64,000 bases of DNA, taken from Hyphomicrobiaceae bacterium. GTDB taxonomy: Bacteria; Pseudomonadota; Alphaproteobacteria; Rhizobiales; Hyphomicrobiaceae. The position numbers and the translations under genes are program-made. The stretch is taken from contig JAJFHG010000029.1 of the NCBI GenBank assembly GCA_021775735.1, positions 89,743 to 153,742 on the forward strand. The letters are read 5' to 3'. Positions within the stretch are counted from its first letter, which is position 1. Every line of letters starts with the position of its first letter. Of this stretch, positions 37,649 through 45,962 are shown one piece after another. Under the pieces are notes generated by a model that was not told the origin of the DNA, ran no database searches, and was given only the letters and a program-made list of their open reading frames with translations.

Positions 37649-38716
37649 TTAGCCGTGAACGAAGGGCTCAAGGCCTGAAAGTCTCAGCTTTGGGGCAATC
37701 TCCGGCACAGCACGCGGCGCGTGGTTCGAAACACGATCCGCGATGGCACGAATGTGCTCAGGTGTTGACCCACAACACCCTCCAACCAGGTTAAGTAAAC
37801 CATCTTGAGCCCACGGCTCCAGCGCAGCTGCCATATCCTCGGGATCTTGATCGTATTCGCCCATTTCGTTCGGCAAACCCGCGTTCGGGTAGGCTGAAAT
37901 ACGGACATCTGCAATGTTGGAAAGCTCTGCCAAATACGGCCGCATCAATTCAGCACCAAGCGCGCAATTGAGACCAACGGAAAATGGTTTCAGATGGCGA
38001 ATAGAGTACCAGAACGCTTCTGCTGTCTGGCCAGAAAGTGTGCGCCCGGATCTATCTGTAATTGTACCTGAGATCAGAATTGGAAGACTGAGTCCCTTTT
38101 CTTCAAAAGCTTCAAGTGTTGCAAAGCCCGCGGCCTTCGCGTTCAAGGTGTCAAAGATGGTTTCAATGAGAATAACATCAACACCACCTTCCAAAAGCCC
38201 CATGACTTGTTCCTTGTAGGCTTCACGCAAGGTATCAAAATTGACGTTGCGGAACTCAGGGTTATTGACGTCTGGTGAAATCGAGGCCGTGCGGTTTGTT
38301 GGCCCAACAGCGCCTGCCACAAATCGTGGCTGGTCCGGCGTTTTCGTCGACCAATCATCTGCCGCCTTGCGCGCAATTTTTGCTGCTTCCACATTCAGCT
38401 CATAGGACAGCTCTTCCATGCCGTAGTCGGCCATAGAAATAGTCTGCGCGTTGAACGTATTGGTTTCCGCAAGATCTGCGCCGGCTTCAAAGTAGGCACT
38501 GTGAATGTCATAGATGATGTCAGGCTGAGTCAGGACCAACAAATCATTGTTGCCCTTGACATCCTGACCCCAATCCTTGAAGCGCTCACCGCGATAGCCA
38601 GCTTCATCCAACTTGTAACGTTGAATCATTGTCCCCATCGCCCCATCCATGATGAGAATGCGGTTTTGAGCAGCTTCCTCGAGTGTGGCGGCACTACCCT
38701 TTATTGTCATCGTCAT
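37649..38716 (-). CDS. metH: Methionine synthase MetH, N-terminal homocysteine-binding polypeptide
   Basis: A 355-residue homocysteine S-methyltransferase domain. It begins [20 protein letters not shown] after a short leader and carries the zinc ligands GLNCALGAE and [11 protein letters not shown]. Without the B12 modules it cannot act alone and must meet the C-terminal polypeptide encoded next. ATG 38716 has GGGAG upstream; an in-frame ATG lies at 38758 without one. It follows metF on the same strand by 62 bases. Confidence 0.95.
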   Translation of the reverse strand: MTMTIKGSAATLEEAAQNRILIMDGAMGTMIQRYKLDEAGYRGERFKDWGQDVKGNNDLLVLTQPDIIYDIHSAYFEAGADLAETNTFNAQTISMADYGMEELSYELNVEAAKIARKAADDWSTKTPDQPRFVAGAVGPTNRTASISPDVNNPEFRNVNFDTLREAYKEQVMGLLEGGVDVILIETIFDTLNAKAAGFATLEAFEEKGLSLPILISGTITDRSGRTLSGQTAEAFWYSIRHLKPFSVGLNCALGAELMRPYLAELSNIADVRISAYPNAGLPNEMGEYDQDPEDMAAALEPWAQDGLLNLVGGCCGSTPEHIRAIADRVSNHAPRAVPEIAPKLRLSGLEPFVHG

Positions 38717-38778
38717 GATCTCCCTTGCGCACCGCTGTTCAACGATGCGCACAGACATTTGTCTCTAAAGTTTACCGT

Positions 38779-39711
38779 TTAGCCCGCAGCTTTCTGGGGC
38801 GCCTCAAGTGGTGTCGTCTTCAACGGGCGCAATCCAAGCAAATGGCAGATAGCGTAAACAAGGTCGGCGCGGTTCAGTGTATAGAAGTGGAATGACTTGA
38901 TGCCTTCATCGACCAGACCCATCACTTGTTCTGTGGCAACCGCAGCAGCTACGAGATGTGATGTGTTTGGATCTTCCTCCAAGCCTTCAAAGCGGCGAGC
39001 GAGCCATGCTGGAACATTTGATCCTGCACGCACAGCAAATCCTGCCACCTGCCTGAAACTGTGAATGGGTACAATGCCAGGCATGATCGGCACCCAGATA
39101 CCGGCTGCACGCGCTTGTTCGACGAAGCGCAAGAAGTGCGTATTATCAAAACAAAACTGCGTGATGACGCGATCTGCGCCTGCATCAACTTTGGCTTTGA
39201 GGTTTTCGATATCCGCACCGACCGTTTGACTCTCGGGATGCGTTTCGGGATATCCAGCAACCGATACCTCAAACTTTGCTACATTTTTCAATCCCTCCAC
39301 CAAGTCGGCAGCGTTTTCATAACCACCAGGGTGGGCTTGATAGGCAGTGCCTGGTCCCTCTGGTGGATCACCACGCAAGGCAACAATGTGGCGCACGCCA
39401 GCATTCCAGTAGTCTTGCGCAACTTGATTGACTTCATCTTTGGTGGCATTCACGCACGTCAAATGTGCAGCCGGGCGCAACGCAGTCTCGTTGACAATGC
39501 GTTCGACGGTGTTGTGCGTGCGCTCGCGTGTTGAGCCACCAGCGCCATAGGTGACAGAAACGAACTCGGGGCAAAGCGGCTCCAAACGACCGATTGCTGT
39601 CCATAAGTTCTGTTCCATTTTGTCATTCTTCGGTGGGAAGAATTCAAACGAAACATCTATTTCACCGGCACCAAGCAGGCGGCTTTTACGTTCTGAAGGT
39701 GGTGGCGTCAT
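38779..39711 (-). CDS. metF: Methylenetetrahydrofolate reductase MetF
   Basis: A FAD enzyme of 310 residues that makes 5-methyltetrahydrofolate for methionine synthase. The TIM-barrel opening VSFEFFPPKNDKMEQNLW, VTYGAGGSTRERTH and HLTCVNATKDEV are conserved; the RGDPPEGPG motif binds FAD and QFCFDNTHFLRF follows. ATG 39711 is preceded by GGGGAG and overlaps the sahR stop (ATGA), so translation is coupled. The 78-base longer frame lacks conserved residues. Confidence 0.96.
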   Translation of the reverse strand: MTPPPSERKSRLLGAGEIDVSFEFFPPKNDKMEQNLWTAIGRLEPLCPEFVSVTYGAGGSTRERTHNTVERIVNETALRPAAHLTCVNATKDEVNQVAQDYWNAGVRHIVALRGDPPEGPGTAYQAHPGGYENAADLVEGLKNVAKFEVSVAGYPETHPESQTVGADIENLKAKVDAGADRVITQFCFDNTHFLRFVEQARAAGIWVPIMPGIVPIHSFRQVAGFAVRAGSNVPAWLARRFEGLEEDPNTSHLVAAAVATEQVMGLVDEGIKSFHFYTLNRADLVYAICHLLGLRPLKTTPLEAPQKAAG

Positions 39712-40730
39712 TGTTGCATCTCCCCAGCCGTTGCCGCGATCCGTTTTGCAGCGCCTCGGCCTTTGGTCTTTGGTTGTTCTGCCGTCCATATCGTAACGGT
39801 CAGTTTCTGATCTCTGGATGTTTCAATTGGTTTCAATGTCTTGGAATCAAAGTGCTGCAATCCGGCAGCCTTACACCAAGTGCGCATCTGCTCATCGGAA
39901 AACCCAAGGCGTTCGTGAGCATGATCGCGGCGCAAAAATTCAAGATCGTGGGGGGCAAAGTCAACAACCAACAATCGCCCGCCAGGTGACAGAATGCGTG
40001 CAGCCTCCTGGATGGCATGGCTTGGTTCTGACAGATAATGCAAAACCTGATGCATCACGACGCCGTCGGCGGACTGATCCGGCAACGATAGATTGTACAG
40101 ATCACCATGACGAACTTCGGCATGGTTGAGCGCAGCGGCCGCCAACTTGGACCGCGCATACGACAACATGGCTTGGTTGACATCAAGGCCCAAGCCACGC
40201 CGGTAGGCATCTGCAAAGATTTCCAGCACGCGACCCGTGCCGGTACCAAGGTCCACAAACAGATCAAACGGGCCCTCACCCAACGCAGAACGCATGGCGT
40301 CTTCAACCGCGCCTTCAGGGACATAGAGGTTGCGGATTTCATCCCACTGGCTCGCGTGATCTTTGAAATATCGCTGCGCATTGTCTTCGCGTTCACGCTT
40401 GAGTTTTTGTAATCGCTCATGATCACGCGCCAAAGTTGGATCATCAGGCGTCACAAGATCCAACACGCGGCGCACCAGGTTGCCACCTTGTGATCGGTCC
40501 GAAACGTGGAAATAGACCCAACTGCCCTCGCGGAAGCGCTCGATAAGACCGGACTCCACCAGCAACTTAAGATGACGCGAAATGCGTGGCTGGCTTTGCG
40601 ACAAGATCTGCGTCAGGTCTTTGACGTTCAGCTCTTCGGCTGCCAATAGCGTCAGGATGCGTAGGCGCGTTGGCTCAGCCGCTGCTTTCAACGCTGCCAC
40701 CAGATCATCGCTTGCGAGTTTATCAGCCAA
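39708..40730 (-). CDS. sahR: ArsR-family regulator fused to a methyltransferase domain (SahR-type methionine regulator)
   Basis: A 340-residue protein. The N-terminal winged helix (ALKAAAEPTRLRILTLLAAEE to SQPRISRHLKLLVESGLI) is ArsR-like. The C-terminal part is a class I SAM methyltransferase fold: FVDLGTGTGRVLEIFAD, then GDLYNLSLPDQSADGVVMHQ. This architecture, directly before metF, matches SahR, which senses S-adenosylhomocysteine and represses methionine-cycle genes in Proteobacteria. The methyltransferase fold probably binds SAH as ligand. Naming rests on architecture and context. A palindromic site sits 24 bases upstream. Confidence 0.85.
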   Translation of the reverse strand: MADKLASDDLVAALKAAAEPTRLRILTLLAAEELNVKDLTQILSQSQPRISRHLKLLVESGLIERFREGSWVYFHVSDRSQGGNLVRRVLDLVTPDDPTLARDHERLQKLKREREDNAQRYFKDHASQWDEIRNLYVPEGAVEDAMRSALGEGPFDLFVDLGTGTGRVLEIFADAYRRGLGLDVNQAMLSYARSKLAAAALNHAEVRHGDLYNLSLPDQSADGVVMHQVLHYLSEPSHAIQEAARILSPGGRLLVVDFAPHDLEFLRRDHAHERLGFSDEQMRTWCKAAGLQHFDSKTLKPIETSRDQKLTVTIWTAEQPKTKGRGAAKRIAATAGEMQQ

Positions 40731-40753
40731 GGTGTCCTCTCAATTTCCCACAG

Positions 40754-40775
40754 CATATAAACATATCTTTATGTG
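40754..40775. promoter_or_regulatory. Candidate SahR operator before sahR-metF-metH
   Basis: The stretch is an imperfect palindrome, CATATAAAC-ATAT-CTTTATGTG read as ATAAA..TTTAT arms round an ATAT core (ATAAA 40757-40761, TTTAT 40768-40772). It lies 24 bases ahead of the sahR start. It resembles, from memory, the A/T-rich SahR sites of Alphaproteobacteria, and would give negative autoregulation of the whole methionine unit. Confidence 0.65.
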
Positions 40776-41161
40776 TCAAGCATGATTTTAGGCCAATGCC
40801 GATATAGCGCCATTGCTGGTGGTCTAGCAAATTGCTCCGTGTCTCACTGCGATGGCGGTAGGGCATCTGCGAGCAGCAATGCTTTCGGTGTCGGCTGGCC
40901 GATCACCTCCTCTGCCGCAAAACCTCGTCAGATATTGTTGCTCAGTCGTCCCCCAAAAAAATTTGTGTGTTTTAACTCTGTTGTCCCAATTTGGTCGTCA
41001 CTCGGGCGTAAAACGCGGCCTGGGGATTTGAGCCAATGGTGTGAAGCAGCGCTACGCTTTGACGTTGCATACGCATCGTGCTCAGTATTACCTCAGACGG
41101 GCGGATGCGGGACAATCCTGACCCATAAATTGTCATTTCTGGTGCTAAGGAGCTGGACCCC
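40776..41161. other. Intergenic region between sahR and the MlaC-like gene
   Basis: This divergent gap of 386 bases should hold promoters for both sides. I see no convincing coding frame, tRNA or strong hairpin. An AAGGAG ribosome binding site (41147-41152) serves the gene at 41162. Confidence 0.5.
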
Positions 41162-41767
41162 ATGTCGTTTGCGTTAACTACGCCAAGAATGCATCGCCTA
41201 GCTGTCCATAGCTTATGTGCACTCGCTTCAGCTCTTGTGTTGGCCAGCTCTGTTTCGGTTACATCCGCACGCGCAGAATCGCCCACCAAATTCATGCAGC
41301 GTGTTGCGAACGAACTCATTAGTGCGACCCGGTCAGGATCATCGATAGCCATTGGCAAAGTCATCACCAACTACGCGGATGTGTATTCGATTGGCCTGAG
41401 TGCGCTTGGTAGCTATGCATCCCGTCTTAAGCGCTCCGATCGCTCGGCTTATCATCGCGGCCTGACCCTTTTCGTGGCACGCTATGCCGCCAAAGAGTCG
41501 CCCAAGTATCCGGTCGTCAAAGCTGTAATGACCGGAGCCACAAAAGGTGGTCGTAACGTTTATTATGTCGACAGTCGCGTTTTCATGCGGGGCGGACAAA
41601 CCTACGATGTACGTTGGGTGCTCTATAAGCGTGGCTCGCGATATAAAGTACGCGATGCGGAAGTGATTGGGCTGCGTGCTTCGTCCTACCTCGATACGCT
41701 GTTTCAGAAGTACATCGGCGAAAACGGTGGCAACCCACGCGCGCTCGTGACAGCATTAAATCGATAG
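41162..41767 (+). CDS. MlaC/Ttg2D-type periplasmic phospholipid-binding protein
   Basis: A 201-residue exported protein with a signal peptide ending near ARAE (core ALASALVLASSVSV). The mature domain matches the Tol_Tol_Ttg2/MlaC fold: SPTKFMQRVANELISATRSG at its start, YVDSRVFMRGGQTYDVRWVL in the core, and RDAEVIGLRASSYLDTLFQKY near the end. MlaC shuttles phospholipids between membranes with MlaFEDB; the partner genes are not here. AAGGAG lies nine bases before ATG 41162. It is followed, after 172 bases, by the exosortase-like gene. Confidence 0.85.
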   Translation: MSFALTTPRMHRLAVHSLCALASALVLASSVSVTSARAESPTKFMQRVANELISATRSGSSIAIGKVITNYADVYSIGLSALGSYASRLKRSDRSAYHRGLTLFVARYAAKESPKYPVVKAVMTGATKGGRNVYYVDSRVFMRGGQTYDVRWVLYKRGSRYKVRDAEVIGLRASSYLDTLFQKYIGENGGNPRALVTALNR

Positions 41768-41939
41768 CTGGCCCTTAAGGTTGTCTACACACCCGCAGAT
41801 TGTGGTTTGCGCTCACGCGGGCTAAAGCACCATTAACGTCTCAGTAGTGGAAACTTGCGACCATGACCTCCTGTTCAGGCTGAAGCCTGCGCTGCCTTCG
41901 GGAATTGCTCCGAAGTCACACCAAGATTGGATCGCATCC

Positions 41940-42770
41940 ATGACATCATCCACCGCGCGCTTAAACGCCTATTCAAATCAGATTTCGCAACAGCTGGTCT
42001 TTGGCCTCATTCCGGTCGTGCTTTTAGTTGGCGGTGTGATCAATGGCTTTGCAGTCCGGGTGATCGAGTCCATCCGCCTCAATGGCATGGACACACTCCT
42101 GTTTGGTATTTCTCCATTTGAACTGATCGCCGCTGGTGTCGGCGGCCATCTTTTGATCGCATCAGCACGCACCACAGAATTCACTCCACGTTGGCCGGAA
42201 GCGTTGGCACTTGCCACGTTCTTGGTGCCGAGCAGTACTGTTTCATGGCTGGGCGTCGCGTTGTACGGCGCTTGGCGCGCCACGCAAAGCCAGGGCGAGG
42301 CTCGTGTCGGCGCAGCATTGTTCAGTGCACTTGGGGTGACTGCCCTGTGGTCCTCTGTACTCATGAATTGGTTTGCAGGTCCTATTACGGCGGTTGAAGC
42401 ACAATTCGTTACCGGGCTTCTCCAACTCGTACGCACTGACGTTTCGGTTTCCGCTAATCTCATGGGCGTCGTTGGCGGCCATCAAGTTTTATTATTACCC
42501 GCCTGTGCCAGCGTCTACTTGATCCCCAAAGCCATTGTCGCTCTTGGCGCGCTTGTCGTATTCATGGGCGCAAAAATGGATCTGCGCAGATTTCTCACAC
42601 TCGCGCTTTCAACCGTCGTGGTCTTGGCTTTGCTCAACTGGGTACGCCTTGCCGTTATGACCATGTCGTACGAACTCTATGATCTTGCCCATGGTCCAAT
42701 TGGCGCAAATATTTTCGATCTTCTGCAAACGGCGGTCATTATTGTTGCTGGATTATGGGCCAGCCGATGA
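41940..42770 (+). CDS. Exosortase/archaeosortase-like integral membrane protein
   Basis: A 276-residue protein with about eight hydrophobic helices. The catalytic pattern of the exosortase family is visible in the right order: Cys189 in LLLPACASVYLI, Arg236 in ALLNWVRLAVMT (N-x-x-R), and His251 in DLAHGPIGANIF. Exosortases cut C-terminal sorting signals of exported proteins. Two such candidates lie 650-1200 bases downstream. I prefer ATG 41940 (GTG 41847 is in frame, and adds 31 polar residues). Overall similarity looks low and I cannot assign a known Xrt class; identification rests on the triad, topology and context. Confidence 0.65.
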   Translation: MTSSTARLNAYSNQISQQLVFGLIPVVLLVGGVINGFAVRVIESIRLNGMDTLLFGISPFELIAAGVGGHLLIASARTTEFTPRWPEALALATFLVPSSTVSWLGVALYGAWRATQSQGEARVGAALFSALGVTALWSSVLMNWFAGPITAVEAQFVTGLLQLVRTDVSVSANLMGVVGGHQVLLLPACASVYLIPKAIVALGALVVFMGAKMDLRRFLTLALSTVVVLALLNWVRLAVMTMSYELYDLAHGPIGANIFDLLQTAVIIVAGLWASR

Positions 42771-43282
42771 CCAATAACGCGGCACGGCCAATCGTTCTGC
42801 TCATTGCTTTCGTGATTATTCTCTGCATCGCGGTTGGCTGGAAGGCAGCGCGTTATATGACGCCGCCTGTGCGCATGGACGCAACGTTTGATCAGCGTCT
42901 CACCGGATTTCTTGATGCACGTGACTGGAGCCGGCAAGAGCCTTCTCCAAATACCGAAAACAAAGCCGTTCAAATCATTACGTTCACCAAAACACAATGC
43001 CCCAATCCGCTGCGCATTAGTATCGTTGGTACGACCAGTGGTCTGGAAAGTTATTTACGTCAAAAGTTTGGTGATGACATTGCGTTTGTGCAGCATGGCA
43101 GCGTGCGCAAACACCCGAGCTTATTATGGTATCAAGTGATGAGTGCATGGCGCAGCGCAAAAGCAGTGATGTCTGGCAACCCTCGCGTTGAGCGCGACCC
43201 AATCTTAGCCGTCATACCAGCGCCAAAGGAGATCTCCACAACGTGCGGAGCTCCACCTGCGTCATCCTGGCCCCGCCTGTAG
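42767..43282 (+). CDS. Membrane-anchored partner of the exosortase-like protein, unknown function
   Basis: A 171-residue protein with one N-terminal helix (PIVLLIAFVIILCIAVGWKA) and a periplasmic domain with two cysteines (KTQCPNPL and STTCGAP) that could pair. Its ATG overlaps the exosortase-like stop codon (ATGA), so the two are translationally coupled. EpsI-type proteins hold this position next to classic exosortases, but I see no clear EpsI motif. The C-terminus is proline-rich. It may help recognise or deliver substrate. Confidence 0.6.
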   Translation: MTNNAARPIVLLIAFVIILCIAVGWKAARYMTPPVRMDATFDQRLTGFLDARDWSRQEPSPNTENKAVQIITFTKTQCPNPLRISIVGTTSGLESYLRQKFGDDIAFVQHGSVRKHPSLLWYQVMSAWRSAKAVMSGNPRVERDPILAVIPAPKEISTTCGAPPASSWPRL

Positions 43283-43413
43283 ATTTTCAGGCGACCTCAC
43301 CCACTTGTGACCAAAACATTAAATCTTTCATAACCACCGCGTCGTTACGGTGAGGGCGCACCCGCGACCGGCCAAAGGTTTATCCATATTACACCGGCAA
43401 TCAGTGAGCCTAC

Positions 43414-43776
43414 ATGACCACGCGTTCCATATGTTCAATCCTCTGCTTCTGCTTCCTATGTCTGGTTGCTGCGCCAAATATTGCGAACGCTCAATTTGGT
43501 GGTGGCAACGGAAACGGCAATGGCGGTGGCTTCGGAAATGGCAACGGCGGTGGCAACGGAAACGGGAACAATGGCAACGGAAACGGCAATGGCGGTGGAA
43601 ACGGAAACGGGAACAATGGCAACGGCAACGGCAATGGTGGACCGAATGGAGTGCCTCTTCCAATTCTCGGCGGCACGCTACTCGGTCATGCGGCCGTTGC
43701 TGGTGGTGGATTTCTCGTTTGGCGACGACGCAGGAAAATGCAAAAAGAAAACGCAGTTCATCAGACTGCCGATTAG
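43414..43776 (+). CDS. Gly/Asn-rich secreted protein with exosortase-type C-terminal signal
   Basis: A 120-residue protein. A signal peptide (MTTRSICSILCFCFLCLVAA, cleavage near NANA-Q) is followed by a low-complexity Gly/Asn domain (about 28-78), then VPLPILGGTLLG, a hydrophobic stretch AAVAGGGFLVW and the basic cluster RRRRK. That tripartite end (short motif, helix, Arg cluster) is how PEP-CTERM-like substrates look, here near the VPLPA type but with a different motif. A homologous end occurs in the next gene. The low-complexity domain is encoded by tandem repeats. It may become a surface or matrix protein. Confidence 0.7.
   Translation: MTTRSICSILCFCFLCLVAAPNIANAQFGGGNGNGNGGGFGNGNGGGNGNGNNGNGNGNGGGNGNGNNGNGNGNGGPNGVPLPILGGTLLGHAAVAGGGFLVWRRRRKMQKENAVHQTAD
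43546..43635 (+). repeat. 45-bp tandem repeat coding Gly/Asn-rich segment
   Basis: Two nearly identical 45-base units (43546-43590, 43591-43635) follow a looser GGN/AAC repeat from about 43497. They encode the Gly/Asn-rich stretch of the secreted protein and can vary in number by slippage. Confidence 0.85.
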
Positions 43777-43872
43777 TAACTCATTAAGGCTTGGCTAACC
43801 GTGGCACGCTAGACTTCTTCGACTATTACAAGACTCTCATTGCATGCCTTACATCAATCACCGGATCAAACC

Positions 43873-44115
43873 ATGACGACCGTCCGCAACCTATTTGCCT
43901 GCTTGGTGTTTCTGACCAACGTGATGGCCCTACCAACCATGGCCTTTGCCTTTGGCGGCTTTCCACCCTTTGGTGGCGGTGGTGGTGGCGGAGGCGGAGG
44001 TGGTGGACCAGGCGGTGCACCCATCCCCCTCCTTGGCGGCACGCTTCTTGGAAACGCGGCCCTTCTTGGTGGTGGCTACGCGGTTTGGCGGCGACGCAAT
44101 AAGAAGCAAAAATAA
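43873..44115 (+). CDS. Gly-rich secreted micro-protein, second exosortase-type substrate
   Basis: An 80-residue protein starting MTTVRNLFACLVFLTNVMAL, a signal peptide. The mature part is only a poly-glycine run (11 or more Gly from about 41) between PPF and PGGAPIPLLGGTLLG, followed by GGGYAVWRRRNKK. The last 33 residues match the previous gene (PxP-LLGGTLLGxAA, GGG, VWRRR). The ATG at 43873 is used; an in-frame TTG at 43840 is unlikely. With the previous gene it forms a pair of dedicated substrates of the upstream exosortase-like protein, by inference. Confidence 0.7.
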   Translation: MTTVRNLFACLVFLTNVMALPTMAFAFGGFPPFGGGGGGGGGGGGPGGAPIPLLGGTLLGNAALLGGGYAVWRRRNKKQK

Positions 44116-44147
44116 GCACGCTCAAACAATAGAGATTTGATATTTTA

Positions 44148-44182
44148 AAAGCCGAGGCGGCATCTTTGTCCGCCTCGGCTTT
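44148..44182. terminator. Bidirectional terminator between the exosortase locus and ettA
   Basis: AAAGCCGAGGCGG (44148-44160) and CCGCCTCGGCTTT (44170-44182) form a perfect 13-pair stem with a 9-base loop, ending convergent transcripts from both sides. Confidence 0.93.
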
Positions 44183-44188
44183 CTTGAT

Positions 44189-45850
44189 TTAGCGCTCAAA
44201 GCGCTTGTATTTGATGCGATGGGGTTCGATCGCTGCTTCACCCAGTCGTCTTTTCTTGTCGTCTTCATAGGCTTCAAAGTTGCCTTCGAACCATTCAACG
44301 TGGCTGTCACCTTCAAAGGCAAGGATATGGGTGGCCAAGCGATCGAGAAAAAAGCGATCATGCGAGATCACCACAGCGCAGCCTGGAAAATCCTCAAGTG
44401 CGGCTTCAAGCGCACCGAGCGTTTCAGTGTCGAGATCATTGGTTGGCTCGTCGAGCAGCAACAAGTTGCCGCCTTCTTTGAGCATTTTCGCCAGATGAAC
44501 ACGGTTGCGCTCACCACCTGATAACAGGCCAACCTTCTTTTGTTGGTCGGGCCCCTTGAAATTGAACCAGCCACAATAAGCACGCGAATTCATTTCATGT
44601 TTTTCGCCAAGCTTGATGACATCGACACCGCCTGAAATTTCTTCCCAGACAGACTTATCGCCATCTAAATGATCACGACTTTGATCGACGGAAGATAACT
44701 TGACTGTGTCGCCAAACTTCAGCTCACCCGAATCTGGTTTCTCCTGACCTGTGACCATCCGAAACAATGTTGTTTTACCAGCACCGTTCGGTCCAATGAC
44801 CCCAACAATGCCACCTGGTGGCAACTTGAAGGAAAGGTCATCAATCAAAAGACGGTCTTCAAAGCCTTTTTTGATGTTGTCCGCTTCCAACACAGTATCA
44901 CCCAGGCGCGGCCCAGGCGCGATCTGGAACGAAGCTTTTCCAGCATCACCTTTGCCTGCTTGCTCAGCGAGTTTTTCATAAGCAGTGATACGTGCTTTAG
45001 ATTTGGCCTGGCGGGCTTTCGGACTTGAGCGTATCCACTCCAATTCGCGCGTCATTGCTTTTTGGCGCCGATCATCCTGGGACTTTTCTACATCAAGGCG
45101 TTTTGCTTTTTGTTCCAACCAGCTTGAGTAGTTCCCTTCCCACGGCACACCTTCGCCGCGATCAAGCTCCAACGTCCAATCTGTGATATTGTCGAGAAAG
45201 TAGCGATCATGGGTCACGAGGATCACGCAGCCCGCATACTCTTTGAGATAACGCTCAAGCCAGGCAACCGTCTCTGCATCCAAGTGGTTCGTCGGTTCGT
45301 CAAGCAACAAAACATCCGGCTTGGAAAGCAACAATCGACATAGAGCGACCCGCCGTTTTTCACCGCCTGATAATTTTGTAACCTCAGACTCGCCCGGGGG
45401 GCAACGCAACGCATCGAGAGCTTGTTCCACCTGTGCATCCAAATCCCAAAGACCCAGAGCATCAATCTTGTCTTGCAACTCGGTCATTTCATCAGCGGTT
45501 TCTTCTGAGTAGTTGGCAGCGATCTCATTAAATCGGTCAAGAATGGCTTTGCGCTCACTGACGCCATCCATAGCGTTGCCCATGACATCTTTTTCAGGAT
45601 CCAATTCAGGCTCCTGCGGCAAGTAGCCAAGTTTGATTCCGTCAGCGGCCCAAGCTTCGCCAGTGTAGTCATCCATCAAGCCGGACATGATTTTCAACAA
45701 CGTTGACTTACCAGCACCATTGAGACCAACGACGCCAATTTTGGCGCCAGGCAGAAATGATAACGAAATATCCTTGAGGACCTGCTTGCCTCCGGGATAG
45801 GTCTTCGAGAGCTTGTGCATGTGGTAGACATACTGGTGGGCGGCTGCCAT
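44189..45850 (-). CDS. ettA: Energy-dependent translational throttle protein EttA (ABC-F)
   Basis: A 553-residue tandem ABC-F ATPase that binds the ribosomal E site and gates translation according to ATP level. Both halves have Walker A (GLNGAGKS and GPNGAGKT), signature motifs (LSGGEKRR, LSGGERNR) and Walker B (LLLDEPTNHLD, LLLDEPTNDLD). There are no membrane helices. The linker has the P-site tRNA interaction region rich in Lys/Arg (EQKAKRLDVEKSQDDRRQKA). Length fits EttA. It stands alone on its strand. Confidence 0.95.
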   Translation of the reverse strand: MAAAHQYVYHMHKLSKTYPGGKQVLKDISLSFLPGAKIGVVGLNGAGKSTLLKIMSGLMDDYTGEAWAADGIKLGYLPQEPELDPEKDVMGNAMDGVSERKAILDRFNEIAANYSEETADEMTELQDKIDALGLWDLDAQVEQALDALRCPPGESEVTKLSGGEKRRVALCRLLLSKPDVLLLDEPTNHLDAETVAWLERYLKEYAGCVILVTHDRYFLDNITDWTLELDRGEGVPWEGNYSSWLEQKAKRLDVEKSQDDRRQKAMTRELEWIRSSPKARQAKSKARITAYEKLAEQAGKGDAGKASFQIAPGPRLGDTVLEADNIKKGFEDRLLIDDLSFKLPPGGIVGVIGPNGAGKTTLFRMVTGQEKPDSGELKFGDTVKLSSVDQSRDHLDGDKSVWEEISGGVDVIKLGEKHEMNSRAYCGWFNFKGPDQQKKVGLLSGGERNRVHLAKMLKEGGNLLLLDEPTNDLDTETLGALEAALEDFPGCAVVISHDRFFLDRLATHILAFEGDSHVEWFEGNFEAYEDDKKRRLGEAAIEPHRIKYKRFER

Positions 45851-45962
45851 CGGGGCGCGTCTCCATCTTGTTCGAAGGGAAGTGCCGCCTTCTAGCTAAC
45901 TTCGCAGCAGGCGACAAGCATTGAGGCAACTCGTGTCGCAGGTGTATCCAGGTGCGCCTTAC

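Noticed and set aside
43497..43640. Possible CRISPR-like array
   Set aside because: The repeats are tandem without unique spacers and keep the reading frame; it is a coding low-complexity region.
43491..43676. Long antisense frame rich in Pro-Leu-Pro-Phe opposite the Gly/Asn gene
   Set aside because: It is the mirror of the GGN/AAC repeat. The sense frame has a signal peptide and sorting signal, the antisense frame has neither.
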